Assembly: GCF_001687105.1 (NCBI RefSeq)
Contig: NZ_CP014596.1
Span: forward strand, 861,501 to 925,500
From: Salipiger sp. CCB-MM3
GTDB lineage: Bacteria > Pseudomonadota > Alphaproteobacteria > Rhodobacterales > Rhodobacteraceae
Length of the DNA: 64,000 nucleotides
Direction: 5' to 3'
Translations under genes and position numbers: made by a program
The notes under the pieces: generated by a model
Seen by the model: the letters and a program-made list of their open reading frames with translations, nothing else
Database searches by the model: none
What the model was told of the DNA's origin: nothing
Part shown: piece after piece, positions 33,693 to 43,742 of the stretch
Numbering within the stretch: position 1 is the first letter of the stretch
Layout of the letters: each line of letters opens with the position of its first letter

Positions 33693-35903
33693 TTACTTGT
33701 CCTCGATGGACCAGTCATCGTCCGGGTTGGGGAAGCCGTAGCAACCGGCCTTGTCCGTGGAGGCGGTTGCGGCAGCCGAAGAGCGTCCGGAGCGCGGGTG
33801 GCCGGTGGGCAAATCCATGCCCATGCCATCGTCGCCGGACGGCACGATGGGGTCGCGCGGGGAGTCCTCGATCTGGAAACCGATCAGCATGTTTTCACTG
33901 AGCGACTGGAGGCGCTCCGCCGAGTAGTCCGGCACGAACACTTTCTGGCTGACCAACGCGTTGCCATTCATTGCCACGATGTGATCCATGGTCTTGGCGA
34001 TGATCTCTTCGCTGACCTTGGCCTCTGCCGCCCGCGATGCACGGATTTCGCGCTCGGTCATAAGCCATGTCTGCGCACACCGACCCCGAAAACACGCCAG
34101 CACCGAGGGAATCTCGACCCACGTTCCGTCCAGTTCCACGGCGATCGCACCGAGATCCTCGGAGTACCAGCGGACGCGGACCTCTGTCTTTCGGGTATGC
34201 ATGAACCAGTGTGCGAGTGCCTCGGAGTGATAGCGAACGCCCAGGATGGAGATGCCTTTCTTCGTCACGGTGTATTCCTTCCGCGTTCCCAGCGCCAGGC
34301 GGCGACGTTCCAAACTGGGCATCGGGGCGACCCCGTATTTCTCGACCAGCCGGTTCCAGCAATTCAGGGGCGTTTCCCCACCAAGCCCGGCGTGCGGGCG
34401 GCGGTGATAGACGTCCACCACCCAGCGGACCAGGGCCTCGCTAAGCTCTTCAGAAGTCAGCGCCGCGCGCCCCTCGGAGTCGTAGTCGCCCTTTACCACG
34501 GTGTTGCTGAAGGTCCGGCCCGTGAAACGCGAGATGAAACTGCTGGCCAAGGTGCCGAACATCCGTTCAATGGTGCCGCGGAACTCGGGCATGCCAGCGG
34601 GGCCGGCAATGATGTTGATGCCCAGATCGGTGGCCGCGGCACGGGTGTCGAAATCGGTGAACCCGGATCCGGCATCGGTGACGATGAGTTCGGGCGTTCC
34701 CGACATGCTCCAAGGGGTCAGTGTGCCGACGGCATCGGTCCAAATCCCTTTGTCGCGTACGATCATATCAATCGCCTGCACCGCGCTCCGGGAGCTTTCA
34801 GCGCGGGACAGCTTCAGCGCAAGGATGCACCGTGTCGTTGTGCAGATGGCCGCAGTCAGATACCAGCGAGTCTTTTTGCCGTCTTCCAAGCCGAAGGCCG
34901 CTTTCTCTTCGTCTGTGAGGATCGACCAGATCCCTGTCGTCGCCATGATCGTCTGGAGGTCAACCTTCCATGCGTCCATTTCCACCCGTTCGAGCGGCCT
35001 GGTCACGACCAGCCCCCTGCCCACCGGGGCAAATTTTTTGCGCGCCGCGTCGAGACCTTCGCGGGTAGCAACAACTTCGAAAGGGTCGAGCTTCTTGATT
35101 TCCCGCCGAATGGTTTCGCGAGACGGGAGTGCCAGGTAGGATGTCTTTTGCCCCGGTCGCTCGCCGTTCAGCTCCCTTTCGGTCAGCTCTTTGCGGCGTC
35201 GGTTTTCTGCGCGAAAGACGCGCTCGACGTCTTCAACAATACTCGCGATTGTGGGCTGTTCCAGAGACAAATAATTCCGGACCGTCTTGGTCAGGAGGCA
35301 GAGCTCGTCCGGGCCGATGCGCCGCGCCCGGCTGTTCTGAATATCCTGGCCGTAGAGTGCAGGCAGGCCATCTCGGCAATATGCGGCGACACGCTTCAGG
35401 AGCCTGCTTGCGCTGACCTTCTCGGGCGAAACCCTCGTGTTCCTGGCGACCTGTCCGTCATCAGACTCGCTGGGTACGGAGTAGTATTTCCCGGCCCGAA
35501 ACTTGATCTCTTCGAGAGCGCGCTTGGTGGATGCGTCGGTGCGTTTGACCTTCCCCTCCTTTTCCAGCTCGAGAAACGCCAGCACGAGCGCCTCGTGATA
35601 CTTAGCCTTGCGTTGGAGCCTCGGCGAGAGGGTCGACAATTCCCGGCTTTGCAGCCGAAGGCGTCGCTTCGCATTTTCGGGGAGGAAAAAGTCACGCTTG
35701 TGTTCGAGGGTCCCATCTGTCACGCATTGGGACAGGTAAGCATGGGAGAATTCCTCTGTGACGCCCGTGCCGTCGCGTCGGGTAAAGGTGCATGCGTGCG
35801 GGAAGCTATCTTCAACGCGATACGAAATGCCCTTGATGATCACGTCATCAAAATCGCCAAACGCGAAGCGCGGCAGTGTCGGGCTGGATTGGATATCGAG
35901 CAT
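33693..35903 (-). CDS. tnsB: TnsB/TniA-like DDE transposase
   Basis: This 736-residue protein is the catalytic transposase. The N-terminal part (about 1-290) holds helical DNA-binding domains. The RNase H-like core follows, with D310 (VEMDAWKVDL), D410 (LIVTDAGSGF) and E446 (EFRGTIERMFG) as the DDE triad. A Mu-type C-terminal beta-barrel domain covers about 520-620. TnsB cuts the 3' ends of the element and joins them to the target. The start overlaps the tnsA stop by one base. The C-terminal tail is acidic and disordered, where TnsB proteins usually contact TnsC. Confidence 0.92.
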   Translation of the reverse strand: MLDIQSSPTLPRFAFGDFDDVIIKGISYRVEDSFPHACTFTRRDGTGVTEEFSHAYLSQCVTDGTLEHKRDFFLPENAKRRLRLQSRELSTLSPRLQRKAKYHEALVLAFLELEKEGKVKRTDASTKRALEEIKFRAGKYYSVPSESDDGQVARNTRVSPEKVSASRLLKRVAAYCRDGLPALYGQDIQNSRARRIGPDELCLLTKTVRNYLSLEQPTIASIVEDVERVFRAENRRRKELTERELNGERPGQKTSYLALPSRETIRREIKKLDPFEVVATREGLDAARKKFAPVGRGLVVTRPLERVEMDAWKVDLQTIMATTGIWSILTDEEKAAFGLEDGKKTRWYLTAAICTTTRCILALKLSRAESSRSAVQAIDMIVRDKGIWTDAVGTLTPWSMSGTPELIVTDAGSGFTDFDTRAAATDLGINIIAGPAGMPEFRGTIERMFGTLASSFISRFTGRTFSNTVVKGDYDSEGRAALTSEELSEALVRWVVDVYHRRPHAGLGGETPLNCWNRLVEKYGVAPMPSLERRRLALGTRKEYTVTKKGISILGVRYHSEALAHWFMHTRKTEVRVRWYSEDLGAIAVELDGTWVEIPSVLACFRGRCAQTWLMTEREIRASRAAEAKVSEEIIAKTMDHIVAMNGNALVSQKVFVPDYSAERLQSLSENMLIGFQIEDSPRDPIVPSGDDGMGMDLPTGHPRSGRSSAAATASTDKAGCYGFPNPDDDWSIEDK

Positions 35904-36646
35904 CAGGCAGCCCTCCGCATGACAAGACAGTCGTAGGCGACGCGAACGCGTCCCTGGAGTTCGAGTTCGCGAGAGCCGATGAGGCGCGCAATGGATCGAA
36001 AACCACGGCCTCCCAGACCCGTGTGGGCGATCAGGTCTTCGATCTTCGCGGCACCGTTCAGTCGACTGATTGTTTGGCGCATGATGGCGTCGGCCTCGAT
36101 ATCGGGTTGGCGGACCGCGTTGAACAGGGTCGCATTGAACACGTCGACCGGGTCCAGGTGCTTCTCGGTCAGCAGAGTCACACGGTCGGCGAACTCCGGA
36201 GGCACTTGGGCGGCGATTTCGGAGATTTCGGCTCGAAACTCCTCCTGCCCAAGTTTGTCGTCATACTTGACCATGATTGCCACGCGGCTGCCATCGACCA
36301 TCGTCGCGCGGAAGTCGAAGAAATGCGTGTGCGTCGACCCGTCGTTTGCGACCCAGATGAAACCCACCTGGTTTTCCAGGCTGACAACGTCGGGGCGGGC
36401 CAGCAGCACAAGCCCAACAAGATTCTCGGTGAGGCTTTCCGTGTTCATGACAACGCCTGCGCCAGGTCCATAGACGAACGCGCAGGAGAAGTGCTTCTTG
36501 GCGCCCACCCCAGGGTTGCGATCGGTGACAGGGCGCGCGGGCAATGCGTCGTTGGCAGCCAAGTTGGCGGGGGCATCGTAGGCGCTATGAGGCATCACCC
36601 CTTGGGTCCACTCGATGTCGGTGTCGTTCCAGTCTTGGTCCATCAT
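35903..36646 (-). CDS. tnsA: TnsA-like endonuclease
   Basis: This 247-residue protein has a restriction-endonuclease-like fold typical of TnsA: acidic residues in NTESLTEN (E70/E74), D111 in FFDFRATM, and K127 in AIMVKY, preceded by the diagnostic VSLENQVGFIWV. TnsA makes the 5' cuts so that the element moves by cut-and-paste. The C-terminal half resembles a winged-helix region that contacts TnsC. AAGGAACA precedes the start; a second ATG at 36643 is possible. It heads the tnsA-tnsB operon. Confidence 0.85.
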   Translation of the reverse strand: MMDQDWNDTDIEWTQGVMPHSAYDAPANLAANDALPARPVTDRNPGVGAKKHFSCAFVYGPGAGVVMNTESLTENLVGLVLLARPDVVSLENQVGFIWVANDGSTHTHFFDFRATMVDGSRVAIMVKYDDKLGQEEFRAEISEIAAQVPPEFADRVTLLTEKHLDPVDVFNATLFNAVRQPDIEADAIMRQTISRLNGAAKIEDLIAHTGLGGRGFRSIARLIGSRELELQGRVRVAYDCLVMRRAA

Positions 36647-37977
36647 TGTTCCTTCTCTGCTATCGACCGAGCAGCGCCCGGTCTTGGAAGGAAATTGGTC
36701 GAGTGGAGAAATGACGGAGCAACTTTCTGAGAGAAATCTCGGAAAATTGGCTGTATAATGCGGAAGTATCTGAATTTAATAAATAAAATGTCTCATTTCT
36801 TTGAGGCAGTGGTTGGCCCGCTTACATGGATAGGAGCCTTCTCCGCCTAGAGGCTGCGCTTCCCAAGCCGATGCTGATGGGCGGCTTCTGCGCGAGGACC
36901 AGGCGAGCGTGCACCGATTTTTCAGGGAACCGGTTTTGGGCAGCGATCATTCGTTCCATCTCATACTCATGACGGACTCGCATGAAGATGCCTGTCGAAG
37001 AAGTCACGAAGAGCGAAATGAAAGGAGGATTCACCTATCCAGATGAGCTGGACGCTCGGAAAGAAGATTGCCGCCACTCAAAAATGCAGCGCGCTGCGGG
37101 GACATGATCTCTCCCCAAGGGTGGTGAAATCCGCTTGAACGGAAACATTCCCGTGCACTTGGATGGTGTCTTCATGATGCCCGTCTCAGAAGGTCGGTCA
37201 CGACGACCTTCGATATCCCGGCCACCGACGGGAAAACTTGTCGAGCGCGGTGGCGCTCGTCGCCTTGTTCGATAGGAAATTCTGGCGCATGCGCCGCGAT
37301 CATCCTGGGTGAGACACCGGCGCGGGGCTCATGCTGCGTCAGACCGATTGTCATGATGTTTGGATACCACAAGCACTTCCGTTCCCGGGAACGGAAGCCA
37401 AAGGCATTTGTCCCTGATGCGTGCGAAGCGGCGATAGGTCTGGCAATCGACGCGCTGCCTGAAATCATGTTTCTGCCAGAAGGAGTCAGCCAATGCCCGG
37501 ATGCCACCACGCTTGAGTTTGGCACTGTGCGCCGGTCGATAGAGGCTGCCCAGCAGGCCCAGGGTACCGTATGCAGGCCTGGTCCCCATTGACCTAAAGT
37601 GCCACGTGGCCGACACCTTTCTCCAGACTGGGTACCTTTGTGAGCTCTCCGGAACCACGAACGGGTAAAAGGTCGACTGCCCTCAGATGATGCTTTGAGG
37701 TGGGGAGCGGCCCTTCGTTGTCATCCATGGCGACCACTGTAGCCTTCACCCAACCGGTCAATCATGCAAGCTGCAGCATTTTGGAAAGTCCGAGGTCGGC
37801 AGGGCGGACTTTCCGGACATCCGCTGCGCTTGCGTCACGAGGGCATCGGGTACCCGCGATTTGGGGTCTAGGACAGCATCCGGTTCCAAGGCACAATGCG
37901 ATTCCGCATAGTGGAATAGTTTTCCTCTCGTCAGGGCGCCATATGAGCAGCGCCCTGCAAGTTTTCGCATCAAGTGG
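36647..37977. other. Gene-poor stretch between tnsA and the large secreted protein
   Basis: In 1.33 kb I see no gene I would support. It begins with an AT-rich segment (about 36735-36800) that should hold the tnsA promoter. The minus-strand frames at 37172-37525 and 37329-37658 overlap in different phases and match nothing I know; they may be decayed coding DNA. CCGACA occurs at 37610. No repeats like those beside tnsC were found, so the right end of the Tn7-like element is not located. Confidence 0.45.
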
Positions 37978-40890
37978 TCAGACGAATACCAAATCATCCA
38001 CGCCCAATTCCGACGCCGTCAGAAGGCCAGCAGCCTCGAAGGCAAAACCGCTGACTTCTTCGGCCAAGTGAATGATCTCGCTATCAAGGCTCTTCTCTTC
38101 ATGCGCTACGAAGAATGCTGTAGCTGCGAGACCATCATTCGCCAGGTCATCGAGTCGAAGGGTCGCGGGATCCGAGCCGCTGAAGCTTGAAAGCACGGCA
38201 GAGACAAGCGGTGCTGTTCCGATCTCCTCTTCAAAGGAGAATGGCGTAGGTGCATCTGTGACAGCTGTGCCCGTCTTGAAAGACTGCGCAGTCACGTCAC
38301 CCCAATCGACGACCCCGGATGAGGAAGCAGCATCCAGCGCGGCCCAACCGATGACCTCGGACATGTGCCAGTCGTCGCTTTGACCTTCGGACTCCTGAAT
38401 CGCAAAGCTGAATCCGGTCTCAGACACATCTTTTGAGCGAACAATCTCCCAGTGCGACCCGTTATCTGTCTGGATCTGCACGAGCAGGCTCGGGATATCC
38501 TCAAAGGCTTCTGCGAAAGCGACCTCATGGAATGTGTCGAGCGCCCCTTCCTCGAAGGTGGTTGTACCCACCTGCAAGAGTGAACCATCGTCGAGTTCCC
38601 AGACTCCTTCCTCCAGCGTCAGCAAGGTGACATCTTCACCGGTGTGCCAGCCGTCGTAGCCAAACGGTTCCTGCAGGTACAGGCTGGCGCCAGTCGAGGT
38701 GATCTCGGTGAACTCCACTGTCACCGCATCAGGCCCGTTCAGAGTCGCCGGGCTGGCGAAGACCACCGGATTCTCGAAAATGGCGCCGTCCTCGTAGGTG
38801 ACGGCAAGGACATTGTGATCGAGCCCTACGATCTTCTGGACGGCTCCCATCGTTTCGCTGGGGAGATCGTCGTCGGATCCGTATTCGATTACCAGCTGCA
38901 TGTCGAAGAGGTTGGCGGAGTCTTGGCGATCGCCTTTGAGGTAGATCGCCGTGTCGAAAAAGTCCTGCTCAAGGAGCACTCCATTCGGTGTGATCGCTGA
39001 CAGGATCAGCCCGCTCGGCAGTGCGTCTCCTGCACCAAGCGTGCCATTGACCTCGGACCAGCCGTCATCAATAACGCCATCCCCATTCGCATCGATCAAG
39101 GTGGGATCAACTGTCATCCAGCCGGTGCTGTTAGCCAGCGGAGAGGGGCCTTCCCAGTCAAGAAGATTGAGCGTCGTGGTGGTGAGTTCACCGGTGTCAT
39201 ACTTGATATTGTCTGAGGTGAAGGGCGGCTCACTGTTGGGTTCCAGCGGGATTTCCAGACCCGGGAGGTCCTGGCCGAATTTGTTGGGCGTCAGGCGCCA
39301 GCGCGGGCCGGAAACCAGAGCTTCTTCGTCGTAGCCAGCCGCAGCGGCATCTTCGGGGCTCCTGAAGCTCTCGAAGACATTCGCATAGGGATCGTCGGGA
39401 TACTTGTCATAGGACCATTCGAAAGGTTCGCGGTCGATCGTCGTGTACCAAGCCGGGGTGAACCCTTCCTCAAGGTCTTCGGTGGCAAAATCGAGGCCCG
39501 CGGCCCCCGACAGAGCGGCCAACGCCATGTCACGCAGGACGGTGCCGACCGGTGCGCCGGAGGCATCTTGATTGCGATATCCCACCAGCGCGCCATCTGC
39601 ACTATAGACCGGCGTGCCGCCGGCTGTCATATCGATCTCGCCCTGGGCGTTGAGGATGAAATAACTCGGCAGGGCTGCGCCAGTGCCATCGTAGCTGTCG
39701 ACCGGTGAGACCCAAAGCGTGTTGCTCGAGTCATCGGGATCGACGACCACATAGTAAGACGGCAGCCGACCAATCGCCGCCTCGTTTTCATAGTCTTCCG
39801 GACGGACCTGATCGTTGGGGTTGTTGGTGATATCATGGGTGATGATCAGTTCTGCCCGGGTGACTTCGAAGCCGCCTGAACCGTCTTCGAGGATGTCGGC
39901 GATCCCGTTGCCGTCGGTATCCGCGATCCATTCCTCGGGAAGCGCGAGATTGACCTCCATACGGATGTCATTGGGGCGCTTCACCGCCTCGCCCCAACGA
40001 TAAAGCAACTTCCCGTCATCCTTGAGGGTGACCGAATAGTCCTGCCCGTAAGCGATGTTGTAGGTAACACTAGACTCGTTTGGCTCGAGCAGATCCGTGA
40101 TGTCGGCGTCACCTCCATAGCCGTTAAGCTGGCTGTCAACCACGTCGACAGTCCCGTCCGCTCCAAGGTCCACGGCGCCGACGAGGATTGTCTCTACCGT
40201 GCCGTCGCCATCCTCATCAAAGTCCACCGCCGTCTTGGCGATGCGGTATGCGTCATTGGTGCCGTCGCGGTCGAAATCAATGTCGGTAAGCGTGGCGTCG
40301 AGCGCAGGATCGGGATCGTCGATGGCGCTTTGCAGGGCGTTCACCAGTTCCTTCACGTAGAGATCGTGAAGCGGTCCAGGCTCGAAGCTTCCGCCCACAC
40401 CCGTCGGGCGCAAGTCGCGCATCTTCAGATCATTGTCCAGCGGACCGAGCGCATCCGGATCACCAGGGAAAAGCTGATCCGACAGCACCGAAGACATTGT
40501 GACGTAATGCTCTGTGGACGCCTTGACCGTTGTGCCTCCAAGGCCGAGCGACCATGTGCCCAGCGGAGCGCCAGACAGGAAGAGGTCCGTCTCTGCATCT
40601 CGCAGCGCGAGCCCCAGCAGAGCCCCGTCGGTATCGTAGATGTTGCCGGCGAACCCTTCGCCATAATCGCCATCGAGAACCTTCTCTTCGGCTCCGATGA
40701 AGTCGGTCACATAGAAGCCGAACTCGCTGTCGATGCCATAGAGCACGTTGCCGTCATGATCGACGTAAGGCGCGACGACTGCGCCAGCCGTGTCGAGGAT
40801 GGACGGATCGTCCGGAAACTGAATGCCGGTAAATGTTGCGGTGAGATCGTTGATGGAAAACGTGTGAACAGGAGACAGGAAATTTGACAT
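37978..40890 (-). CDS. Large secreted Ca2+-binding, H-type-lectin-like repeat protein
   Basis: This 970-residue acidic protein has no N-terminal signal peptide. It contains several Ca2+-binding loops of the DxDxDG type at about 204-215, 223-232, 241-250 and 324-333, and one more near DANGDGVIDDGW. The last 280 residues hold about three units resembling H-type lectin/jelly-roll repeats (motifs such as TLNGPDAVTVEFTEITSTG and WHTGEDV). The C-terminus ends GVDDLVFV, like type I (RTX) export signals, so it is probably secreted by an ABC/MFP/TolC system encoded elsewhere. GGAGGAG precedes the ATG at 40890. An adhesin or surface role is likely but not shown. Confidence 0.75.
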   Translation of the reverse strand: MSNFLSPVHTFSINDLTATFTGIQFPDDPSILDTAGAVVAPYVDHDGNVLYGIDSEFGFYVTDFIGAEEKVLDGDYGEGFAGNIYDTDGALLGLALRDAETDLFLSGAPLGTWSLGLGGTTVKASTEHYVTMSSVLSDQLFPGDPDALGPLDNDLKMRDLRPTGVGGSFEPGPLHDLYVKELVNALQSAIDDPDPALDATLTDIDFDRDGTNDAYRIAKTAVDFDEDGDGTVETILVGAVDLGADGTVDVVDSQLNGYGGDADITDLLEPNESSVTYNIAYGQDYSVTLKDDGKLLYRWGEAVKRPNDIRMEVNLALPEEWIADTDGNGIADILEDGSGGFEVTRAELIITHDITNNPNDQVRPEDYENEAAIGRLPSYYVVVDPDDSSNTLWVSPVDSYDGTGAALPSYFILNAQGEIDMTAGGTPVYSADGALVGYRNQDASGAPVGTVLRDMALAALSGAAGLDFATEDLEEGFTPAWYTTIDREPFEWSYDKYPDDPYANVFESFRSPEDAAAAGYDEEALVSGPRWRLTPNKFGQDLPGLEIPLEPNSEPPFTSDNIKYDTGELTTTTLNLLDWEGPSPLANSTGWMTVDPTLIDANGDGVIDDGWSEVNGTLGAGDALPSGLILSAITPNGVLLEQDFFDTAIYLKGDRQDSANLFDMQLVIEYGSDDDLPSETMGAVQKIVGLDHNVLAVTYEDGAIFENPVVFASPATLNGPDAVTVEFTEITSTGASLYLQEPFGYDGWHTGEDVTLLTLEEGVWELDDGSLLQVGTTTFEEGALDTFHEVAFAEAFEDIPSLLVQIQTDNGSHWEIVRSKDVSETGFSFAIQESEGQSDDWHMSEVIGWAALDAASSSGVVDWGDVTAQSFKTGTAVTDAPTPFSFEEEIGTAPLVSAVLSSFSGSDPATLRLDDLANDGLAATAFFVAHEEKSLDSEIIHLAEEVSGFAFEAAGLLTASELGVDDLVFV

Positions 40891-41425
40891 GCTTCTTCTC
40901 CTCCAATTCGGAAGTGCAATGTTGGGGGTGTGAAATGTGTGATGAAAGCCCTCCCCAGGCGAGCGGACCACAATTCACATTCCGCGGTCTTGATGTGTAT
41001 CAACGAAATCCGTCAGACTCTGCGTGGACCCGCACTCTTGAAGCCTCCGCGCGTTCTGGCCCCGGAAGGGCCGAAGCCTCATTCGCCTCGAACAATGCCG
41101 GGCGCGCCTGAATGACGTTTTGGCGTGGGGTCCGTCCTTGAAAGCCAAGTACGACAGTGTGGCAGATTTGCTCGTTCCGGAACGAAGAAAGATACATTCC
41201 ACTTTCACTATTTATCTTTACGCATTCCGATACTTGAATTTCAATGTCTGAGTTGAACCGCCTGAGCTATGGAGGCCCGAAAAGTTCTGGCTGAACCACG
41301 ATAAGTTGCTGTAAAAAGTTGCCTTTTGGACTGTCCAATGCTCAGCTTTTCCCGCTACCGTCGTCCCCTTCTGGAACCGACTCGCGCCTTCCACCGATGC
41401 CTCAGGCAACATGATGGAGGGAACC
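40891..41425. promoter_or_regulatory. Divergent regulatory region of the two surface-protein genes
   Basis: This 535-bp gap separates the lectin-like gene from the autotransporter gene. It includes a perfect 14-bp palindrome at 41172-41185 and AT-rich DNA at about 41190-41240 suited to promoters. No other gene is visible. Confidence 0.45.
41172..41185. promoter_or_regulatory. Perfect 14-bp palindrome, candidate operator
   Basis: TCGTTCCGGAACGA is self-complementary and lies midway between two divergent genes, where a shared regulator would act. Confidence 0.4.
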
Positions 41426-43660
41426 GTGGGTACAATTGAGAAGCGTGCGAGCGCTGGGAAATGGGCAACTGTCGCGGTGTCTGCGCTATGCGCAGCGTGG
41501 AGCGCGCCGCTTTGGGCAGGCACGTTCGACGATGCACCCGTACTTGGCATCGATGGTGATGGCTATGTCTTCGCCGATCCCGCTGAAGGCATCCTCGAGC
41601 CGGGGATCAAGGCCGTCACCTCCGAGGTGAACGCTGACTATCCCAACACCTTCAATCCCAGCGGGATCGAGAACTGCCTCATGGCAAACAACCCCGATTT
41701 TGCATGCACAGCGGAGCCGGGTTCGGGAAAACGCATCAAGACACGCCTTACAGGCCGATCGGGCATGGACATCCGTCTCAGCACGCAAACCAGCGGCGGC
41801 ATCACCGAGTATTTCCTTTACGGCAAGACCTCGAACCTGACCGGCGCCCGGGTCACGGGATTCGAGATCGAACTCGGTACCGGATCGGGCGACAACTTTA
41901 CGCCGATGGACTCCAGCGATCCTGCCTACGCGGCGTTGTTCGACGAGGATTACAATCCTCGCTTCAACCTGCCCGACGGTTTGTTCGGGAGCGGTGGGCA
42001 GGAGGACGCTGGCACCGGTTTCTTTGACGACGCCCGCGCACAGATGAGCGTCGCGGTTGGAGAGGTGTTGCTCTCTGCCAACGATCTGAGCAACAGTTCC
42101 TATCAGGTTCTTTTTGGGGACGCGATGCTCGACGACAGGATGATCCCGGACGCCTACTTCTGGGATGCTTCTGCCACGACCCTCGCTTCGGACGAGCCCG
42201 TGCTGATCGCTTGGTACAACACGAGCAGCGGCACGTGGCTCTACGGGAACCTCGGCGTCGAGACGCCGACCGAAGAGGGCGTGGTCCCACTCTCGGACAG
42301 GCTCTCGGCCCTCGCAGACAGCCTTGGTATTGATGCGGCGGCGCTTGGCTACAGCGGCGGCGGAGACGTGATCCCCGACGAGGTTCTGGCGGCGATGCAA
42401 GCCAATGAGCTCTTCGAGGTCGACGTGATCGAAGACCTGAGGAACATGAACCTCAATTTCATCATCGATCTCGGCGACGTGGATGGCAGCGCGGTGACAT
42501 TGCGCCTCACCCCGGTCTTCCCCGATATCGTTGCCGAAGCGCAGTCAGACTATCAGTTCGACGTTGCCTCAAATCTCGATATGGCCGCGAATGTGCCCTA
42601 CCTCGACCTCGGGAATAGCACGACCTATCAGGAGGCGATCTCCAGCATTCTTGCGCTCGAGCCAGCAGACCAGGCCGAGGCCCTCGAACGCGTCGGCTTC
42701 AGTTTTCTGTCGGCCTTCAAGGCGCTCGGCTTTGAACTGGGCCGTAGCCAGATTCTCGCCTATGGCCATGCATCGTTCAACGGCGATGATGAAGAGCCAG
42801 TTCTGTCATCGCAGGGACAGCCCGCAACTTGGACGATGGGCGATGGCCTGTCAGGGTTCGTAGCGCTCAATGGGACCGAGGCGAGCTACGACACAACGTC
42901 CGACAGCATCGGCTATGACATAGGCATCTCTAGCCTCAGCGCTGGGATCGAGCAGCAACTGTCCGGGGATGCGTCTTTCGGCGTCATGCTTGGCGGCGTG
43001 AGAGGCACGGCGGACGCATACCACGGACGGGGCGAAATCGATGCTGACGGTATCTCCGTCTCTGCCTTCGGCCGAATGGGCTTTGGCGAGGGCGGCCTTG
43101 TGCAGGCGATCGTCGGCTACCAGGACCTGAGCTTTGAGAGTAAACGCAAGGTTATGGGGCAAACCGCCAACGGCGAGACCGAAGGTAGCCAGGTCTTCGG
43201 AGCACTCCAAGGCGAGTGGATGTTCAGCCAGCACGGCTATGCTTTCGGACCTACGGCGAGTTTAGAATTCTACGACCTGTCGGTGGCCAGCTTTAAGGAA
43301 AGCGGGGCCGGAGCGTGGAATCTCGACGTCGAGGATCAGTCCGGCACAATTCACCTCGCTTCGATAGGCATGCGCGGTGAATATCTCTTCGCGGGCGGCC
43401 CGAACGTCACGCGCCTGTCCGGAGCGCTAACATACAACTCGGCCGAGGGGGATGATGAGCTCGTCGACAGCGGCTTCATCGGCCTTCCGGCCACGGCGCT
43501 CTCGGTAAATGGCTTCGACGAAGAGTGGACGGAGCTCTCCGTCGGCTTCGCCACATCCCTAGGAGTTTCAGGCAGCGTAATACAGGGCGGCTACATCGGC
43601 TCTTTCGGTGATGAGTACGAAAGCCATGCCCTGCAGCTTGCGGTTCGGATGAGGTTCTGA
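41426..43660 (+). CDS. Autotransporter beta-domain protein with choice-of-anchor-F-like passenger
   Basis: This protein of about 744 residues has a Sec signal (KWATVAVSALCAAWSAPLWA), a passenger of about 450 residues beginning GTFDDAPVLGIDGDGYV, and a C-terminal beta-barrel of about 270 residues ending in VRMRF, with the terminal Phe typical of outer-membrane proteins. The passenger resembles choice-of-anchor F family proteins. I prefer the GTG start at 41426 because GGAGGG ends 4 nt upstream; an in-frame ATG at 41411 lies before that site. It would display its passenger at the cell surface. It is divergent from the lectin-like protein, and the two may work together. Confidence 0.85.
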   Translation: MGTIEKRASAGKWATVAVSALCAAWSAPLWAGTFDDAPVLGIDGDGYVFADPAEGILEPGIKAVTSEVNADYPNTFNPSGIENCLMANNPDFACTAEPGSGKRIKTRLTGRSGMDIRLSTQTSGGITEYFLYGKTSNLTGARVTGFEIELGTGSGDNFTPMDSSDPAYAALFDEDYNPRFNLPDGLFGSGGQEDAGTGFFDDARAQMSVAVGEVLLSANDLSNSSYQVLFGDAMLDDRMIPDAYFWDASATTLASDEPVLIAWYNTSSGTWLYGNLGVETPTEEGVVPLSDRLSALADSLGIDAAALGYSGGGDVIPDEVLAAMQANELFEVDVIEDLRNMNLNFIIDLGDVDGSAVTLRLTPVFPDIVAEAQSDYQFDVASNLDMAANVPYLDLGNSTTYQEAISSILALEPADQAEALERVGFSFLSAFKALGFELGRSQILAYGHASFNGDDEEPVLSSQGQPATWTMGDGLSGFVALNGTEASYDTTSDSIGYDIGISSLSAGIEQQLSGDASFGVMLGGVRGTADAYHGRGEIDADGISVSAFGRMGFGEGGLVQAIVGYQDLSFESKRKVMGQTANGETEGSQVFGALQGEWMFSQHGYAFGPTASLEFYDLSVASFKESGAGAWNLDVEDQSGTIHLASIGMRGEYLFAGGPNVTRLSGALTYNSAEGDDELVDSGFIGLPATALSVNGFDEEWTELSVGFATSLGVSGSVIQGGYIGSFGDEYESHALQLAVRMRF

Positions 43661-43682
43661 TCGCCGCTCAATGTCACAAAAA

Positions 43683-43715
43683 GGCCTGCGGCACATGAAC
43701 CATGTGCCGCAGGCC
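43683..43715. terminator. Bidirectional terminator
   Basis: Perfect 15-bp arms (43683-43697 and 43701-43715) with a 3-nt loop lie between the autotransporter and the convergent small gene. A T5 tract follows on the minus strand. Confidence 0.85.
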
Positions 43716-43742
43716 ATTTCACTACTGCGCAGGCGTTTCGGA

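Noticed and set aside
33585..35936. A 783-codon open frame opposite tnsB
   Set aside because: tnsB on the other strand has a full DDE triad; the opposite frame matches no family.
37172..37658. Two overlapping minus frames that looked like a decayed gene
   Set aside because: I could not match either to a family or join them by a plausible frameshift.
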